Part shown: one piece after another, positions 40,116 through 48,074 of the stretch
How positions within the stretch are numbered: the first letter of the stretch is position 1
Layout of the letters: every line of letters starts with the position of its first letter
Notes under the pieces: generated by a model
What the model was told of the DNA's origin: nothing
Databases searched by the model: none
What the model saw: the letters and a program-made list of their open reading frames with translations, nothing else
Position numbers and translations under genes: made by a program
Assembly: GCF_018881575.1 (NCBI RefSeq)
Contig: NZ_JACVQB010000002.1
Span: 1 to 64,000 of the forward strand
Reading direction: 5' to 3'
DNA length: 64,000 nt
Source: Polynucleobacter sp. UK-Kesae-W10
GTDB lineage: Bacteria > Pseudomonadota > Gammaproteobacteria > Burkholderiales > Burkholderiaceae

Positions 40116-42878
40116 TTACAGGCCAACCGTATACGTTGCCATCACAGTTGTTGTTTGAACTGCTTGGTAAGGTTCTTGTCTATAGATTCCAGCGATACCT
40201 AAGCGCTGATTCTTCTCAATGTCATAGTAAGCACCCAATGTAGCTGTAGGCCTAGTTTTGATCGGGTTGGCATTGAAGTTTATTGGCGTTAAGTTATTTA
40301 ACCCGGTGGCCGAATAGGTCCCATTGCTGGTATTGGTATCGGTTTCCACGCCAGCGCTAGCAAACGCGGTGGCTTGTGGGGTGAGCTTATATTGAGCGCC
40401 AACACCGGCTAATGCGGTTGTTGCGTTGGTATTAAGGGCGGAGTATGTCAGTGGGGCGGTTACCGAGGAGGTTGCCTGCTCGGTATAGCCACCCATGTTA
40501 TTTTGGGTGTAACGCATACCAACGTAGGGAGCGACAATTACATCGGGAGTAACGCCAAAGCCATACTTCGCAGTTATCTGTGCGCCTTGACTATTGAGTT
40601 GTGATGACCCTGAACCAGGCTCACTTGTTCCAACCACTTGGCGTGTAACAGTCGTATTCTTTTGACCATACGCAGCTGATACCTTTACTTCTGTGCCGGT
40701 GCCATCTAAGCGCTCATTCCAAGCGCCAAATAAACCGATCAAAGGAGTGTTGTTACCAAGATTAACAGTCGAGCCGGCATTGTTAACTGACAAATTCTGG
40801 TCTGCATAGGCACCAATGCGGTAGTTGGGTGACAAGCGATAGGCAGCGATTAATAATGCGCTTGTGTTGTTCAAGCCATTTGCTGCTGATACCGCAGTAT
40901 TACGACCACCTGCAGAGACGCAAACATCATTAGCGCCAAACACATTACAGTCGTAAGTAAAGCTATTTGCTAGTACAGAGTTTTGTAGGGTAAAGGTGTT
41001 TTGTAGGGCAGCAGAGGTATTGACGAGAGATTGCTGTGTCTCGGCAGTTGTAAACGCATATACATTAATGTATGCGTTATTGGAATCATAGGTAAATTTA
41101 GTAGCCGATGCTAGATTAGTGCTAAAGCTGCTAAAGGTGCCACTTAATCCTCCCGTTGCATTTACCAGGGAGTAGCGCGCTGCACCATACGTTCCCGCTA
41201 TTGCCGTAAGGCTAAGAGCGCCTCCAAGTTTCGCAGTGCCTGAAACAATCACTTGATCCACAGCAGCTGGAGAAATTCGCAAGCCCAATGTGCCTGTTGA
41301 GGTTTGAACAAAGGTGCCACTAAAAGTATTAACTATTCCTGGTGCAGATGTATTCGCAGAACCAATACCCATCCAGCCACTATTTTCAAATCTAGCATAT
41401 GGTCCAGCAGCAATAGATACTTGACCATCAATAATACCGCCAGCACCATTAACAATGAGGCTGCCAACTGAGGCACTGGCATCGGTAGCAGTAGTGGTTT
41501 TGATTGCATAATCCCCTGCAGCTGCGCGTAATGTTCCATAGTTCACTAAGGTTCCAAAACTACCTTGCATCAACGCAGCACTGCTACCACTACCACCTAT
41601 CACGGATACGGTCCCGTAGTTGGAGATTACACCTCCATATTGGGTGGCTGTAGCACACCCGTCATAGCCACAGCTACTTCCACTCTGAATTCCGTTTGAT
41701 CCATTGGTCGTGATTGAGCCAGAGTTAATCACATCACCACCATTACCAGATAAAGTGCTTAGCCTATTTCCTGAATTGGTGATGGGATCATAAATTGCAG
41801 TAGCCGGTGTACCTACAGCGATATTTCCAATATTAGCTTCGTATGCAGTGGTAATGCCGTTCTGAACATACACTCCAATAACATTTCCTTGGTACATAGA
41901 GTTCGCTGATGTCAAAGAGCTACCCACTTTAATCTCGGTCCACGTAATTTTTGGTTGACCAGTAGTGCCATCAATACTATTTAAATCTACAGTAGCAACA
42001 TATGCCTTAACCTTATTTCCAGCCACATCTACGGCATCAGCCACTAAGTTATAGATACCTGGTTTTCCTGCGCTAGTAATGCCTTCAAAGTGGGTCACTA
42101 GCGATCCATCTGGGGATGAAAAGGTGTAGACCTTATCACTCGACTGGTTGTAGATATAGGCATAAGTACCAGCGGTTCCGTGATAGGTTCCAGTATATCC
42201 ACCAGAAATTAAATTGTTATAGACACCATACGCAGTGTTACTTGCGACTGCTGTGATGTCATATGCAAACGAGTGCCCAACAAATGGCACAGAGGAATAG
42301 CTACCAGTTGCTGTGTTGTAGATAAACGAATTCCCCGTAGATAATTGGGTATCGAAATTACCTACTACCTGATTTCCAAAATTACTGTGAGCGATGGTAT
42401 TTAAGATTGGGGATCCACCAGCTAGGCTGGTGGGTAGTAATGTTGTAATCGTGCCTGTGGCAGCGTCGGAAAAATAACCCAAATCTCCAGCCGCCCCATT
42501 TGCAGAAGCTGCTGTTTTATAGCTTCCTACCACTCTTAATATTCCAGCAGAGGAGCCAAAGCTAGGACCATAAGGCGTGCTACTAATTGCGCCTGGAAAA
42601 TTAGATAGGTTTTGAGTGGCGGTTGGGTATGCTGATGCGGTCGAATTTGATAGAGTGCTGTCAAACAACAAGCCGCCAGTATCTCCCCCGGTCGTACTAA
42701 AGTTGCCGGTGATGTTTCTGTCCCGAATCCCTGTGACGGTTGTTACCGAGCTTCCTGGATATTGGTAAGACGTAAATCCTGGAGCGGTGGAGAGATCAAT
42801 GGATGTGGCAAAGATTGATCCGGATAGTGAATTGAAAAAGATGGCGAACAGGAGTTGACGACAAGTTTGAGTTTTCAT
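40116..42878 (-). CDS. Autotransporter-domain surface protein
   Basis: This 920-residue type V secretion protein has a signal peptide (about residues 1-24, ending FATS). Its passenger is rich in Gly, Thr, Ser and Asn and made of repeated beta strands, with an N-terminal part resembling HAF-type repeats (TYAYIYNQSSDKVYTFSS). A CGYDGC segment sits in mid-passenger (about residue 400). The C-terminal region from about 640 is the autotransporter barrel, including KYGFGVTPDVIVAPYVGMRY and ending ATYTVGL. The C-terminal residue is Leu rather than Phe/Trp. The passenger function (adhesion is common) cannot be read from the sequence. Confidence 0.85.
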   Translation of the reverse strand: MKTQTCRQLLFAIFFNSLSGSIFATSIDLSTAPGFTSYQYPGSSVTTVTGIRDRNITGNFSTTGGDTGGLLFDSTLSNSTASAYPTATQNLSNFPGAISSTPYGPSFGSSAGILRVVGSYKTAASANGAAGDLGYFSDAATGTITTLLPTSLAGGSPILNTIAHSNFGNQVVGNFDTQLSTGNSFIYNTATGSYSSVPFVGHSFAYDITAVASNTAYGVYNNLISGGYTGTYHGTAGTYAYIYNQSSDKVYTFSSPDGSLVTHFEGITSAGKPGIYNLVADAVDVAGNKVKAYVATVDLNSIDGTTGQPKITWTEIKVGSSLTSANSMYQGNVIGVYVQNGITTAYEANIGNIAVGTPATAIYDPITNSGNRLSTLSGNGGDVINSGSITTNGSNGIQSGSSCGYDGCATATQYGGVISNYGTVSVIGGSGSSAALMQGSFGTLVNYGTLRAAAGDYAIKTTTATDASASVGSLIVNGAGGIIDGQVSIAAGPYARFENSGWMGIGSANTSAPGIVNTFSGTFVQTSTGTLGLRISPAAVDQVIVSGTAKLGGALSLTAIAGTYGAARYSLVNATGGLSGTFSSFSTNLASATKFTYDSNNAYINVYAFTTAETQQSLVNTSAALQNTFTLQNSVLANSFTYDCNVFGANDVCVSAGGRNTAVSAANGLNNTSALLIAAYRLSPNYRIGAYADQNLSVNNAGSTVNLGNNTPLIGLFGAWNERLDGTGTEVKVSAAYGQKNTTVTRQVVGTSEPGSGSSQLNSQGAQITAKYGFGVTPDVIVAPYVGMRYTQNNMGGYTEQATSSVTAPLTYSALNTNATTALAGVGAQYKLTPQATAFASAGVETDTNTSNGTYSATGLNNLTPINFNANPIKTRPTATLGAYYDIEKNQRLGIAGIYRQEPYQAVQTTTVMATYTVGL

Positions 42879-43027
42879 GCGACTAGCAGGTGAGCATTGT
42901 TAGCTAAAGCGCTAACGGAATGATGGATTGACGAATTATGGCAGATAGTAGTTTGTTTATTAATATGAATTCATATCTCTTGTTGTTTTGAATCGTTGGT
43001 TCGGATGATTTCACAATATAAAAAAGA

Positions 43028-43055
43028 AAAGCCTCTAGATTTTTCTAGAGGCTTT
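43028..43055 (-). terminator. Strong hairpin terminator for the lipoprotein gene
   Basis: AAAGCCTCTAGA (43028-43039) pairs with TCTAGAGGCTTT (43044-43055), a perfect 12-bp stem. The minus strand continues TTCTTTTT. With the following tRNA remnant it mirrors the terminator-tRNA layout at 43660-43765. Confidence 0.85.
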
Positions 43056-43064
43056 CATATGGCC

Positions 43065-43097
43065 GGTAGGTCGGGCGAGATTCTAACTCGCGACTAA
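43065..43097 (-). pseudogene. Decayed 3' half of tRNA-Lys
   Basis: This 33-nt block matches the 3' half of the complete tRNA-Lys (43691-43723) at 30 of 33 positions, same strand. It keeps the T-stem and acceptor 3' strand, but the T-loop has TTAGAAT instead of TTCGAAT and the acceptor end is altered. No anticodon or 5' half is present, so it cannot be a functional tRNA. It probably marks an old duplication or integration at the tRNA 3' end. Confidence 0.75.
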
Positions 43098-43108
43098 TTC
43101 TGGCCTGG

Positions 43109-43576
43109 CTACTGGTCAGCGGATCTCATAGTGAAGTCACCATTATCACTACTGTTGGCAGTTTTATTGAGCTCATAGTATATGGGTGAGGTGATGATGG
43201 CAATTGTGTTCTGGTCATCTGCAATCATTTCAGATCTATTTGGCGTAATAACAAATCGATATGTCTTACCGCTATCAAATTGATAGGTTTGAGAAAATAC
43301 GCCGAAAGAGCCGGACATTGTGGCGTCCACCTTAAGAATATGTTTTCCAGAAGGTATATTCACTGTGCAATTACCTGCATTGGGGATGACGCAGACTTTA
43401 AGGTCGTCCACATAAACTTGGGCGCTTTTAACAAGTCCAAACCAAACCGTGCTTGTGCGATTAAAGATAAGCGTAACATCTCCACCGGGATTAACAGGGG
43501 CGGCACCTTGATACCCCATTCCCTGACAGCTGGCTAAGAGTGTGAGCAAGGCAATACTCAGCAATTTTTTGAGCAC
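43109..43576 (-). CDS. Small lipoprotein
   Basis: About 155 residues from the GTG at 43576, which has GGAG 8 nt upstream; an ATG at 43609 in frame would place 11 extra residues before the signal. The lipobox is LLASC near residues 13-17. The mature protein is beta-rich: VTLIFNRTSTVWFGLVKSAQ, then VCVIPNAGNCTVNIPSGKH with two Cys that may pair, and KTYRFVITPNRSEM. The layout recalls DUF2846-like lipoproteins, but I am not sure. It lies alone between tRNA-Lys and its decayed copy. Confidence 0.65.
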   Translation of the reverse strand: MLKKLLSIALLTLLASCQGMGYQGAAPVNPGGDVTLIFNRTSTVWFGLVKSAQVYVDDLKVCVIPNAGNCTVNIPSGKHILKVDATMSGSFGVFSQTYQFDSGKTYRFVITPNRSEMIADDQNTIAIITSPIYYELNKTANSSDNGDFTMRSADQ

Positions 43577-43659
43577 TATTGTGTCTCCAAAGTAAGTAAT
43601 GTTAGGCATACATTACCTCAAATTAGCTTCTGTAATCTAAACGCCTGGACTCCAAAGAA

Positions 43660-43681
43660 AAAGCCACCCGAAGGTGGCTTT
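43660..43681 (-). terminator. Terminator of tRNA-Lys
   Basis: AAAGCCACC (43660-43668), loop CGAA, GGTGGCTTT (43673-43681). On the minus strand it lies 9 nt after the tRNA 3' end and is followed by TTCTTT. Confidence 0.8.
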
Positions 43682-43689
43682 TGTATAAC

Positions 43690-43765
43690 TGGTGGGTCGG
43701 GCGAGATTCGAACTCGCGACCAACGGATTAAAAGTCCGCTGCTCTACCGACTGAGCTACCGACCC
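43690..43765 (-). tRNA. tRNA-Lys (anticodon UUU)
   Basis: The minus strand folds into a complete 76-nt tRNA with encoded CCA: 7-bp acceptor stem GGGTCGG/CCGACCC, D-arm GCTC/GAGC, anticodon loop CTTTTAA, and T-arm GCGAG-TTCGAAT-CTCGC. The UUU anticodon reads lysine AAA/AAG codons. Confidence 0.97.
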
Positions 43766-43852
43766 AGTTAAGCCATAAATTATAGCAAGAAGTTTGCGGG
43801 CCTTCCTCGGGTCTGCGGGGTCTGCCCGTCAGGCCTTGTAATTACCTGATTG

Positions 43853-45199
43853 TTAGGAGTTGACCCGTCTGGCGACCGGTGGATTTTTAGAAAAATACTC
43901 CTTAATTCCCTTCAAAATGGCCTCAGCAATCCGGTCCTGGTAGCCATCGTCATTCAATCTCGCTTCTTCCTGGGGGTTGCTGATAAATGCGGTCTCAACC
44001 AGGATAGAGGGGATATCTGGCGCCTTTAGTACGGCAAAGCTAGCCTGTTCTACTTTTCCCTTGTGAAGGGGTGCAAATCCGCCAATTTGTCTCAGGATGG
44101 AGTTGCCTACTTGTAGCGAGTCTTTGATTTGCGCTGTAGTGGACATATCTAGCAAGAGATTGGCAACTTGCCGATCTTGGGTCTTGATATTGATTCCACC
44201 TATCAGGTCAGAGGCATTTTCTTTATTAGCCATCCATCTTGCTGCCGTGCTACTTGCTCCCATTTGTGAGAGCGCAAATACGGAGGCGCCTTTGGCATTT
44301 CTTTCAATAAAGGCATCCGCGTGAATCGATACAAAGAGGTCGGCCTCTACTCGTCTGGCTTTCTGTACTCTGACATGCAGTGGCACAAAATAGTCGCCAT
44401 CCCGAGTAAGGTAAGGGCGCATATAGGCTTCACCCTCAATCTTGTCCTTGAGGCGCTTAGCAATGGCGAGAACCACATTTTTTTCTCTAGAGCCGGCTGT
44501 ACCGATCGCTCCAGGGTCTTCACCGCCATGCCCTGGATCAATTGCAATCGTAATCAAGCGCTTGTATTTAGCTGGTGCAGGCGCTTCTTTGGTCTCTGGA
44601 ATAGCTTGAGCCACTGGAGCTGCTGGCGCCTTAGCGAGTTCTTTATCTTTTTTGGTAGCGAACTGTGCAATGAAATCAATTTCTTCGTTGGATTTCTCAA
44701 GCGCACTCTCTTTTTTCGCGCTGCTTTTCACGAGCGCCATTAAAGGATCTGGTGGAGTGGTGGGGTAGAGGTCAAATACCATGCGGTAGTTGTATTCCGC
44801 GACGGGGTCAAGCGTAAAGAGTTGTGGCTTGATGGGTTCTTTTAAGTCAAACACCAAACGTACTACACCAGGCTGAAATTGCCCTACGCGAACCTGAGAG
44901 ATGTATGGATCATTGGGCTTTACTTTAGCTACTAAATCTTTGAGTGTGGGATTGAGTTCCAAGCCTTGTACATCGACCACCAAACGATCTGGATTTGTCA
45001 GTATTTGTTGGGTGATGGGTAGGGGCGTATCAGACTCTAAGGTCACGCGGGTGTAGTCTTCGGACGGCCATACCCTTACTCCCAGGATCTTGGCGCCCCA
45101 GGCAATATCGATCTCGGTCAGTAATAGGGCAAAACTCAAAAGCTTGGCTGAAGTCTTCAGCGTTTGCCTTTTGGAGAGATTGACCTTTTTAGTACTCAT
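43853..45199 (-). CDS. amiC: N-acetylmuramoyl-L-alanine amidase (AMIN + Amidase_3)
   Basis: This 448-residue exported amidase cuts the muramyl-peptide bond to split daughter-cell peptidoglycan. A signal-like N-terminus (residues about 15-35) is followed by an AMIN domain (about 38-145, septum targeting). A Pro/Ala/Lys-rich linker comes next, then the zinc amidase domain from about 210: ITIAIDPGHGGEDPGAIG (zinc His), a late SIHADAF (zinc His) and ILVETAFISNPQEE (catalytic Glu). It is co-transcribed with tsaE, whose stop is 3 nt upstream. Confidence 0.94.
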   Translation of the reverse strand: MSTKKVNLSKRQTLKTSAKLLSFALLLTEIDIAWGAKILGVRVWPSEDYTRVTLESDTPLPITQQILTNPDRLVVDVQGLELNPTLKDLVAKVKPNDPYISQVRVGQFQPGVVRLVFDLKEPIKPQLFTLDPVAEYNYRMVFDLYPTTPPDPLMALVKSSAKKESALEKSNEEIDFIAQFATKKDKELAKAPAAPVAQAIPETKEAPAPAKYKRLITIAIDPGHGGEDPGAIGTAGSREKNVVLAIAKRLKDKIEGEAYMRPYLTRDGDYFVPLHVRVQKARRVEADLFVSIHADAFIERNAKGASVFALSQMGASSTAARWMANKENASDLIGGINIKTQDRQVANLLLDMSTTAQIKDSLQVGNSILRQIGGFAPLHKGKVEQASFAVLKAPDIPSILVETAFISNPQEEARLNDDGYQDRIAEAILKGIKEYFSKNPPVARRVNS

Positions 45200-45202
45200 G
45201 AA

Positions 45203-45739
45203 TTAACTAGCGTGAATCTCTTGGAGTGCAGCTGCTCCTGATGAGCTCATCGCTTGGATCTTGATAGAACGTTCATTCTCATCATGCCCTGCTGTCAACT
45301 GAATTTGGATATCTAATGCAGGCAGAGTACCCTCGGCTTTTTCTGGCCACTCAATTAAACAAATCCCTGGCACATCAAAATGCTCAGCAAATCCCGCTTC
45401 TTGCCATTCCAATGGATCGCGCATACGGTACAAATCAAAATGATGAATGGTCACCGATTGATTTTGTAACTGTAGTGGATAAGGCTCGCATAATGTATAG
45501 GTAGGGCTCTTCACTTTTCCAGCATGACCCATTGCCTGAATCAAATAACGGGCAAACGTCGTTTTACCGGCGCCTAGATCACCCTCCAGTGAGATATTCA
45601 GGTGGGAGCCTGGTTGATGAGTAAGAAATTGCGCAAAACTGGCGGCCAAGTGTTTAGCAAGGGCGGCTGTGTCTAGCTCCTGCCTACAATATTGATCAAT
45701 AGTGGTGATCGGGGTCTGGGTTGCCGGTGTTTGAGCCAT
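45203..45739 (-). CDS. tsaE: tRNA threonylcarbamoyladenosine synthesis ATPase TsaE
   Basis: TsaE is the small ATPase that supports TsaB-TsaD in making t6A37 of ANN-decoding tRNAs. The 178-residue protein shows the Walker A LEGDLGAGKTTFARYLIQA (about residues 49-67), VKSPTYTLCEPY (the conserved SPT motif), HHFDLYRM and CLIEWPEKAEG. The first 25 residues are a non-conserved extension. It diverges from queG, and amiC follows in the operon. Confidence 0.95.
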   Translation of the reverse strand: MAQTPATQTPITTIDQYCRQELDTAALAKHLAASFAQFLTHQPGSHLNISLEGDLGAGKTTFARYLIQAMGHAGKVKSPTYTLCEPYPLQLQNQSVTIHHFDLYRMRDPLEWQEAGFAEHFDVPGICLIEWPEKAEGTLPALDIQIQLTAGHDENERSIKIQAMSSSGAAALQEIHAS

Positions 45740-45782
45740 TCCTCTAGTTTATTCAATAATTGCGCTACATTCTGTATTCCAT

Positions 45783-46874
45783 ATGCCTTTATCTGCCAGC
45801 CCTTCCTCTTTTGATGAGATCAATCTGCGTGATTGGTTAAATACCCAAGCAATTGCGCTGGGGTTTGATGGCCTGCGGGTTACAGATACGCATTTAGGCC
45901 CTGCAACAGAGCGATTGCAAGCGTGGTTGGCAGACGGGCGTCACGGTCAAATGGAGTACATGCAACGTCACGCCGATTTACGTAGCAATCCAGAGTTATT
46001 AGTGCCAGGCACTGTACGAGTCATTTGCGTCTCTATGAATTACCTCCCATCAGAAACTGATTTTGAGCAAGAGTGGGGGCGCTTAGAAGATCCCAAGCAA
46101 GCTGTTGTCTCCATGTATGCGAGAGGGCGCGATTATCACAAGGTCCTGCGCAATCGCTTACAACAATTTGCTCAATTAATTGAAGAGCGTATTGGTAAGT
46201 TAGGTTATCGCGTGTTCACCGACTCAGCGCCGCTGATGGAAGTTGAGCTCGCACGCAAGGCCGGCTTAGGCTGGCGCGGTAAGCACACGCTGCTATTGAA
46301 CCGAGAATCCGGCTCCACTTTTTTCTTAGGCGAAATTCTGGTGGATGTACCACTGCCGATGGATGCGGAGATAGAAGAGCATTGTGGGACGTGCACATCC
46401 TGTATGGATGTCTGTCCAACACAAGCGATCACTGCGCCATATCAACTGGATGCGAGACGCTGTATTTCTTATTTGACCATTGAAAATCCAGAAGCGATTC
46501 CAGTCGAGTTTAGAAAAGCCATGGGTAATCGCGTGTACGGTTGTGATGATTGCCAACTGATTTGCCCTTGGAATAAGTTTGCTAAACGTACAGAGATGCC
46601 AGACTTTGCAAGACGACATGGTTTAGGGCAGGCTACCTTATTACAACTATGGTCGTGGACTGAATCTGAGTTTGAGCAACGCCATGAAGGTAGCGCCATA
46701 CGCCGTATTGGTTATAGCCGTTGGCGCCGCAATCTAGCGGTAGCGATGGGTAATGCGCTTGCCCAAGATGTCGAGCGAGATGCCATGGTGCAAGCATTGA
46801 ACGCTGCACTGCCTAATAGCGATCCTCTAGTGGCCGAGCATATTCAGTGGGCCTTGGGTCAGCAGCCGGTTTGA
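45783..46874 (+). CDS. queG: Epoxyqueuosine reductase
   Basis: QueG performs the last step of queuosine synthesis, reducing epoxyqueuosine in tRNA with cobalamin and two 4Fe-4S clusters. The 363-residue protein shows YARGRDYHKVLRNRLQ, GLGWRGKHTLLLN and the two cluster motifs CGTCTSCMDVCPTQAI (about 200-215) and CDDCQLICPWNKFA (about 258-271), with an RCISYLTIE segment between them. It diverges from tsaE by 43 nt. Confidence 0.95.
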   Translation: MPLSASPSSFDEINLRDWLNTQAIALGFDGLRVTDTHLGPATERLQAWLADGRHGQMEYMQRHADLRSNPELLVPGTVRVICVSMNYLPSETDFEQEWGRLEDPKQAVVSMYARGRDYHKVLRNRLQQFAQLIEERIGKLGYRVFTDSAPLMEVELARKAGLGWRGKHTLLLNRESGSTFFLGEILVDVPLPMDAEIEEHCGTCTSCMDVCPTQAITAPYQLDARRCISYLTIENPEAIPVEFRKAMGNRVYGCDDCQLICPWNKFAKRTEMPDFARRHGLGQATLLQLWSWTESEFEQRHEGSAIRRIGYSRWRRNLAVAMGNALAQDVERDAMVQALNAALPNSDPLVAEHIQWALGQQPV

Positions 46875-46907
46875 GCATAAAAAACGACTAGCTTTTACAA
46901 TCAAGAC

Positions 46908-47693
46908 ATGTCATCTGCCGACCAGCCCTATATTGACCCTAGTGAAATTGCACTAGAAGAATCTGCTGCAGAACGTTTTAAAAATCCCAGCGATGCATTT
47001 TGGTCTGGCATTAAAGATGCTGCCGGCGCGCCCGCAATGGTCTTGTTTGCAGGCATGGTGGGCTTTGGCGCCATGGGTAAAACCAATGGCTTTGATATTT
47101 GGTTTACTACGGCGACGAGCTTCTTTATGTTTGCCTTGCCAGGGCAGGTGGTCTTATTAGAGATGGCCATTACTGGCTCCTCAGCCATCGCCATTGCCTT
47201 AGCAGTCACACTCACGGCCACCCGTTTTATCACGATGACAGTGACGCTCTTTCCGCAGTTTCATCAAAGAGATCGCAACCGTAGTCTTTATGCATCAGTG
47301 CACCTTCTGGCAATGACAGCGTGGGCCATCTCGATGCGCGAGTTTCACTCCATTGAAACGCGTCATCGCCTCAGTTACTTTATGGGTCTGGGTTTGTTGT
47401 GTTGGTTAATCTCCATTCCCGGAACGATCTTGGGTTACTTCCTGGCTGGCATGGTGCCAGCACCGGTGACCTTGGGCCTGGTGTTTATTAATCCCCTGTT
47501 CTTCTTACTTACCTTTACGGAAGTGAAGCCGTGGATTAATCGTTTCGCGATTTTATTGGGCTGCATTTTTGGCCCTATCTTCTTCTTTATTGATCGTGAT
47601 ACCAGCTTGTTAACCGCCGGTTTGGTCTCAGGCACGATTGCTTACTTGATTGATCGCAAATTTTTGCGTAAGAAAGCAGGGGTTATTGGCTGA
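46908..47693 (+). CDS. azlC: AzlC-family branched-chain amino-acid exporter subunit
   Basis: This 261-residue membrane protein has around seven helices and AzlC hallmarks: FWSGIKDAAGAPAMVLFAGM (about residues 27-46), FMFALPGQVVLLEMAITGSS and RFITMTVTLFPQFHQRDRNR. With AzlD it exports branched-chain amino acids. The stop overlaps the azlD start (TGATG). The N-terminal 25 residues are acidic and cytosolic. Confidence 0.92.
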   Translation: MSSADQPYIDPSEIALEESAAERFKNPSDAFWSGIKDAAGAPAMVLFAGMVGFGAMGKTNGFDIWFTTATSFFMFALPGQVVLLEMAITGSSAIAIALAVTLTATRFITMTVTLFPQFHQRDRNRSLYASVHLLAMTAWAISMREFHSIETRHRLSYFMGLGLLCWLISIPGTILGYFLAGMVPAPVTLGLVFINPLFFLLTFTEVKPWINRFAILLGCIFGPIFFFIDRDTSLLTAGLVSGTIAYLIDRKFLRKKAGVIG

Positions 47694-48043
47694 TGAATAC
47701 GATTCAGGGCGCCCTTACTGGTTGGGGTTTGTGGATTGCCTTAGTAGGCGCTTGCTTGGGCACTTATTTTTGCCGCGCAATTGGTGTCTCACTTTCACAA
47801 CGTATTAACCAAGATAGCGAGATCTTTCGCTGGTTAGCTGCCGTTACTTATGCCATGGTTGCAGCGCTGACTGTCCGCTTACTTGTGATGCCGCTGGGTC
47901 TCTTAGCAACGGTGCCTTTATGGATCCGAATGCTCATTTGCGTCTTGAGTATTGCGGTCATGATGTCTAGACCAACGCGCCGTTTAGTCCCGGCGCTACT
48001 GACGGGCACTATTTTGATGGTGTCCTACGGAGTGATTCGCTAA
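47693..48043 (+). CDS. azlD: AzlD-family exporter small subunit
   Basis: This 116-residue protein has four short hydrophobic segments and the AzlD layout (a helix with GACLGTYFCRAIGVSLSQRI, then three helices). It pairs with AzlC. It starts on the last base of the azlC stop. It ends 31 nt from the convergent dehydrogenase gene. Confidence 0.9.
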   Translation: MNTIQGALTGWGLWIALVGACLGTYFCRAIGVSLSQRINQDSEIFRWLAAVTYAMVAALTVRLLVMPLGLLATVPLWIRMLICVLSIAVMMSRPTRRLVPALLTGTILMVSYGVIR

Positions 48044-48074
48044 GTTCCCCGGCGAATCACTACCCCCCTTTATT

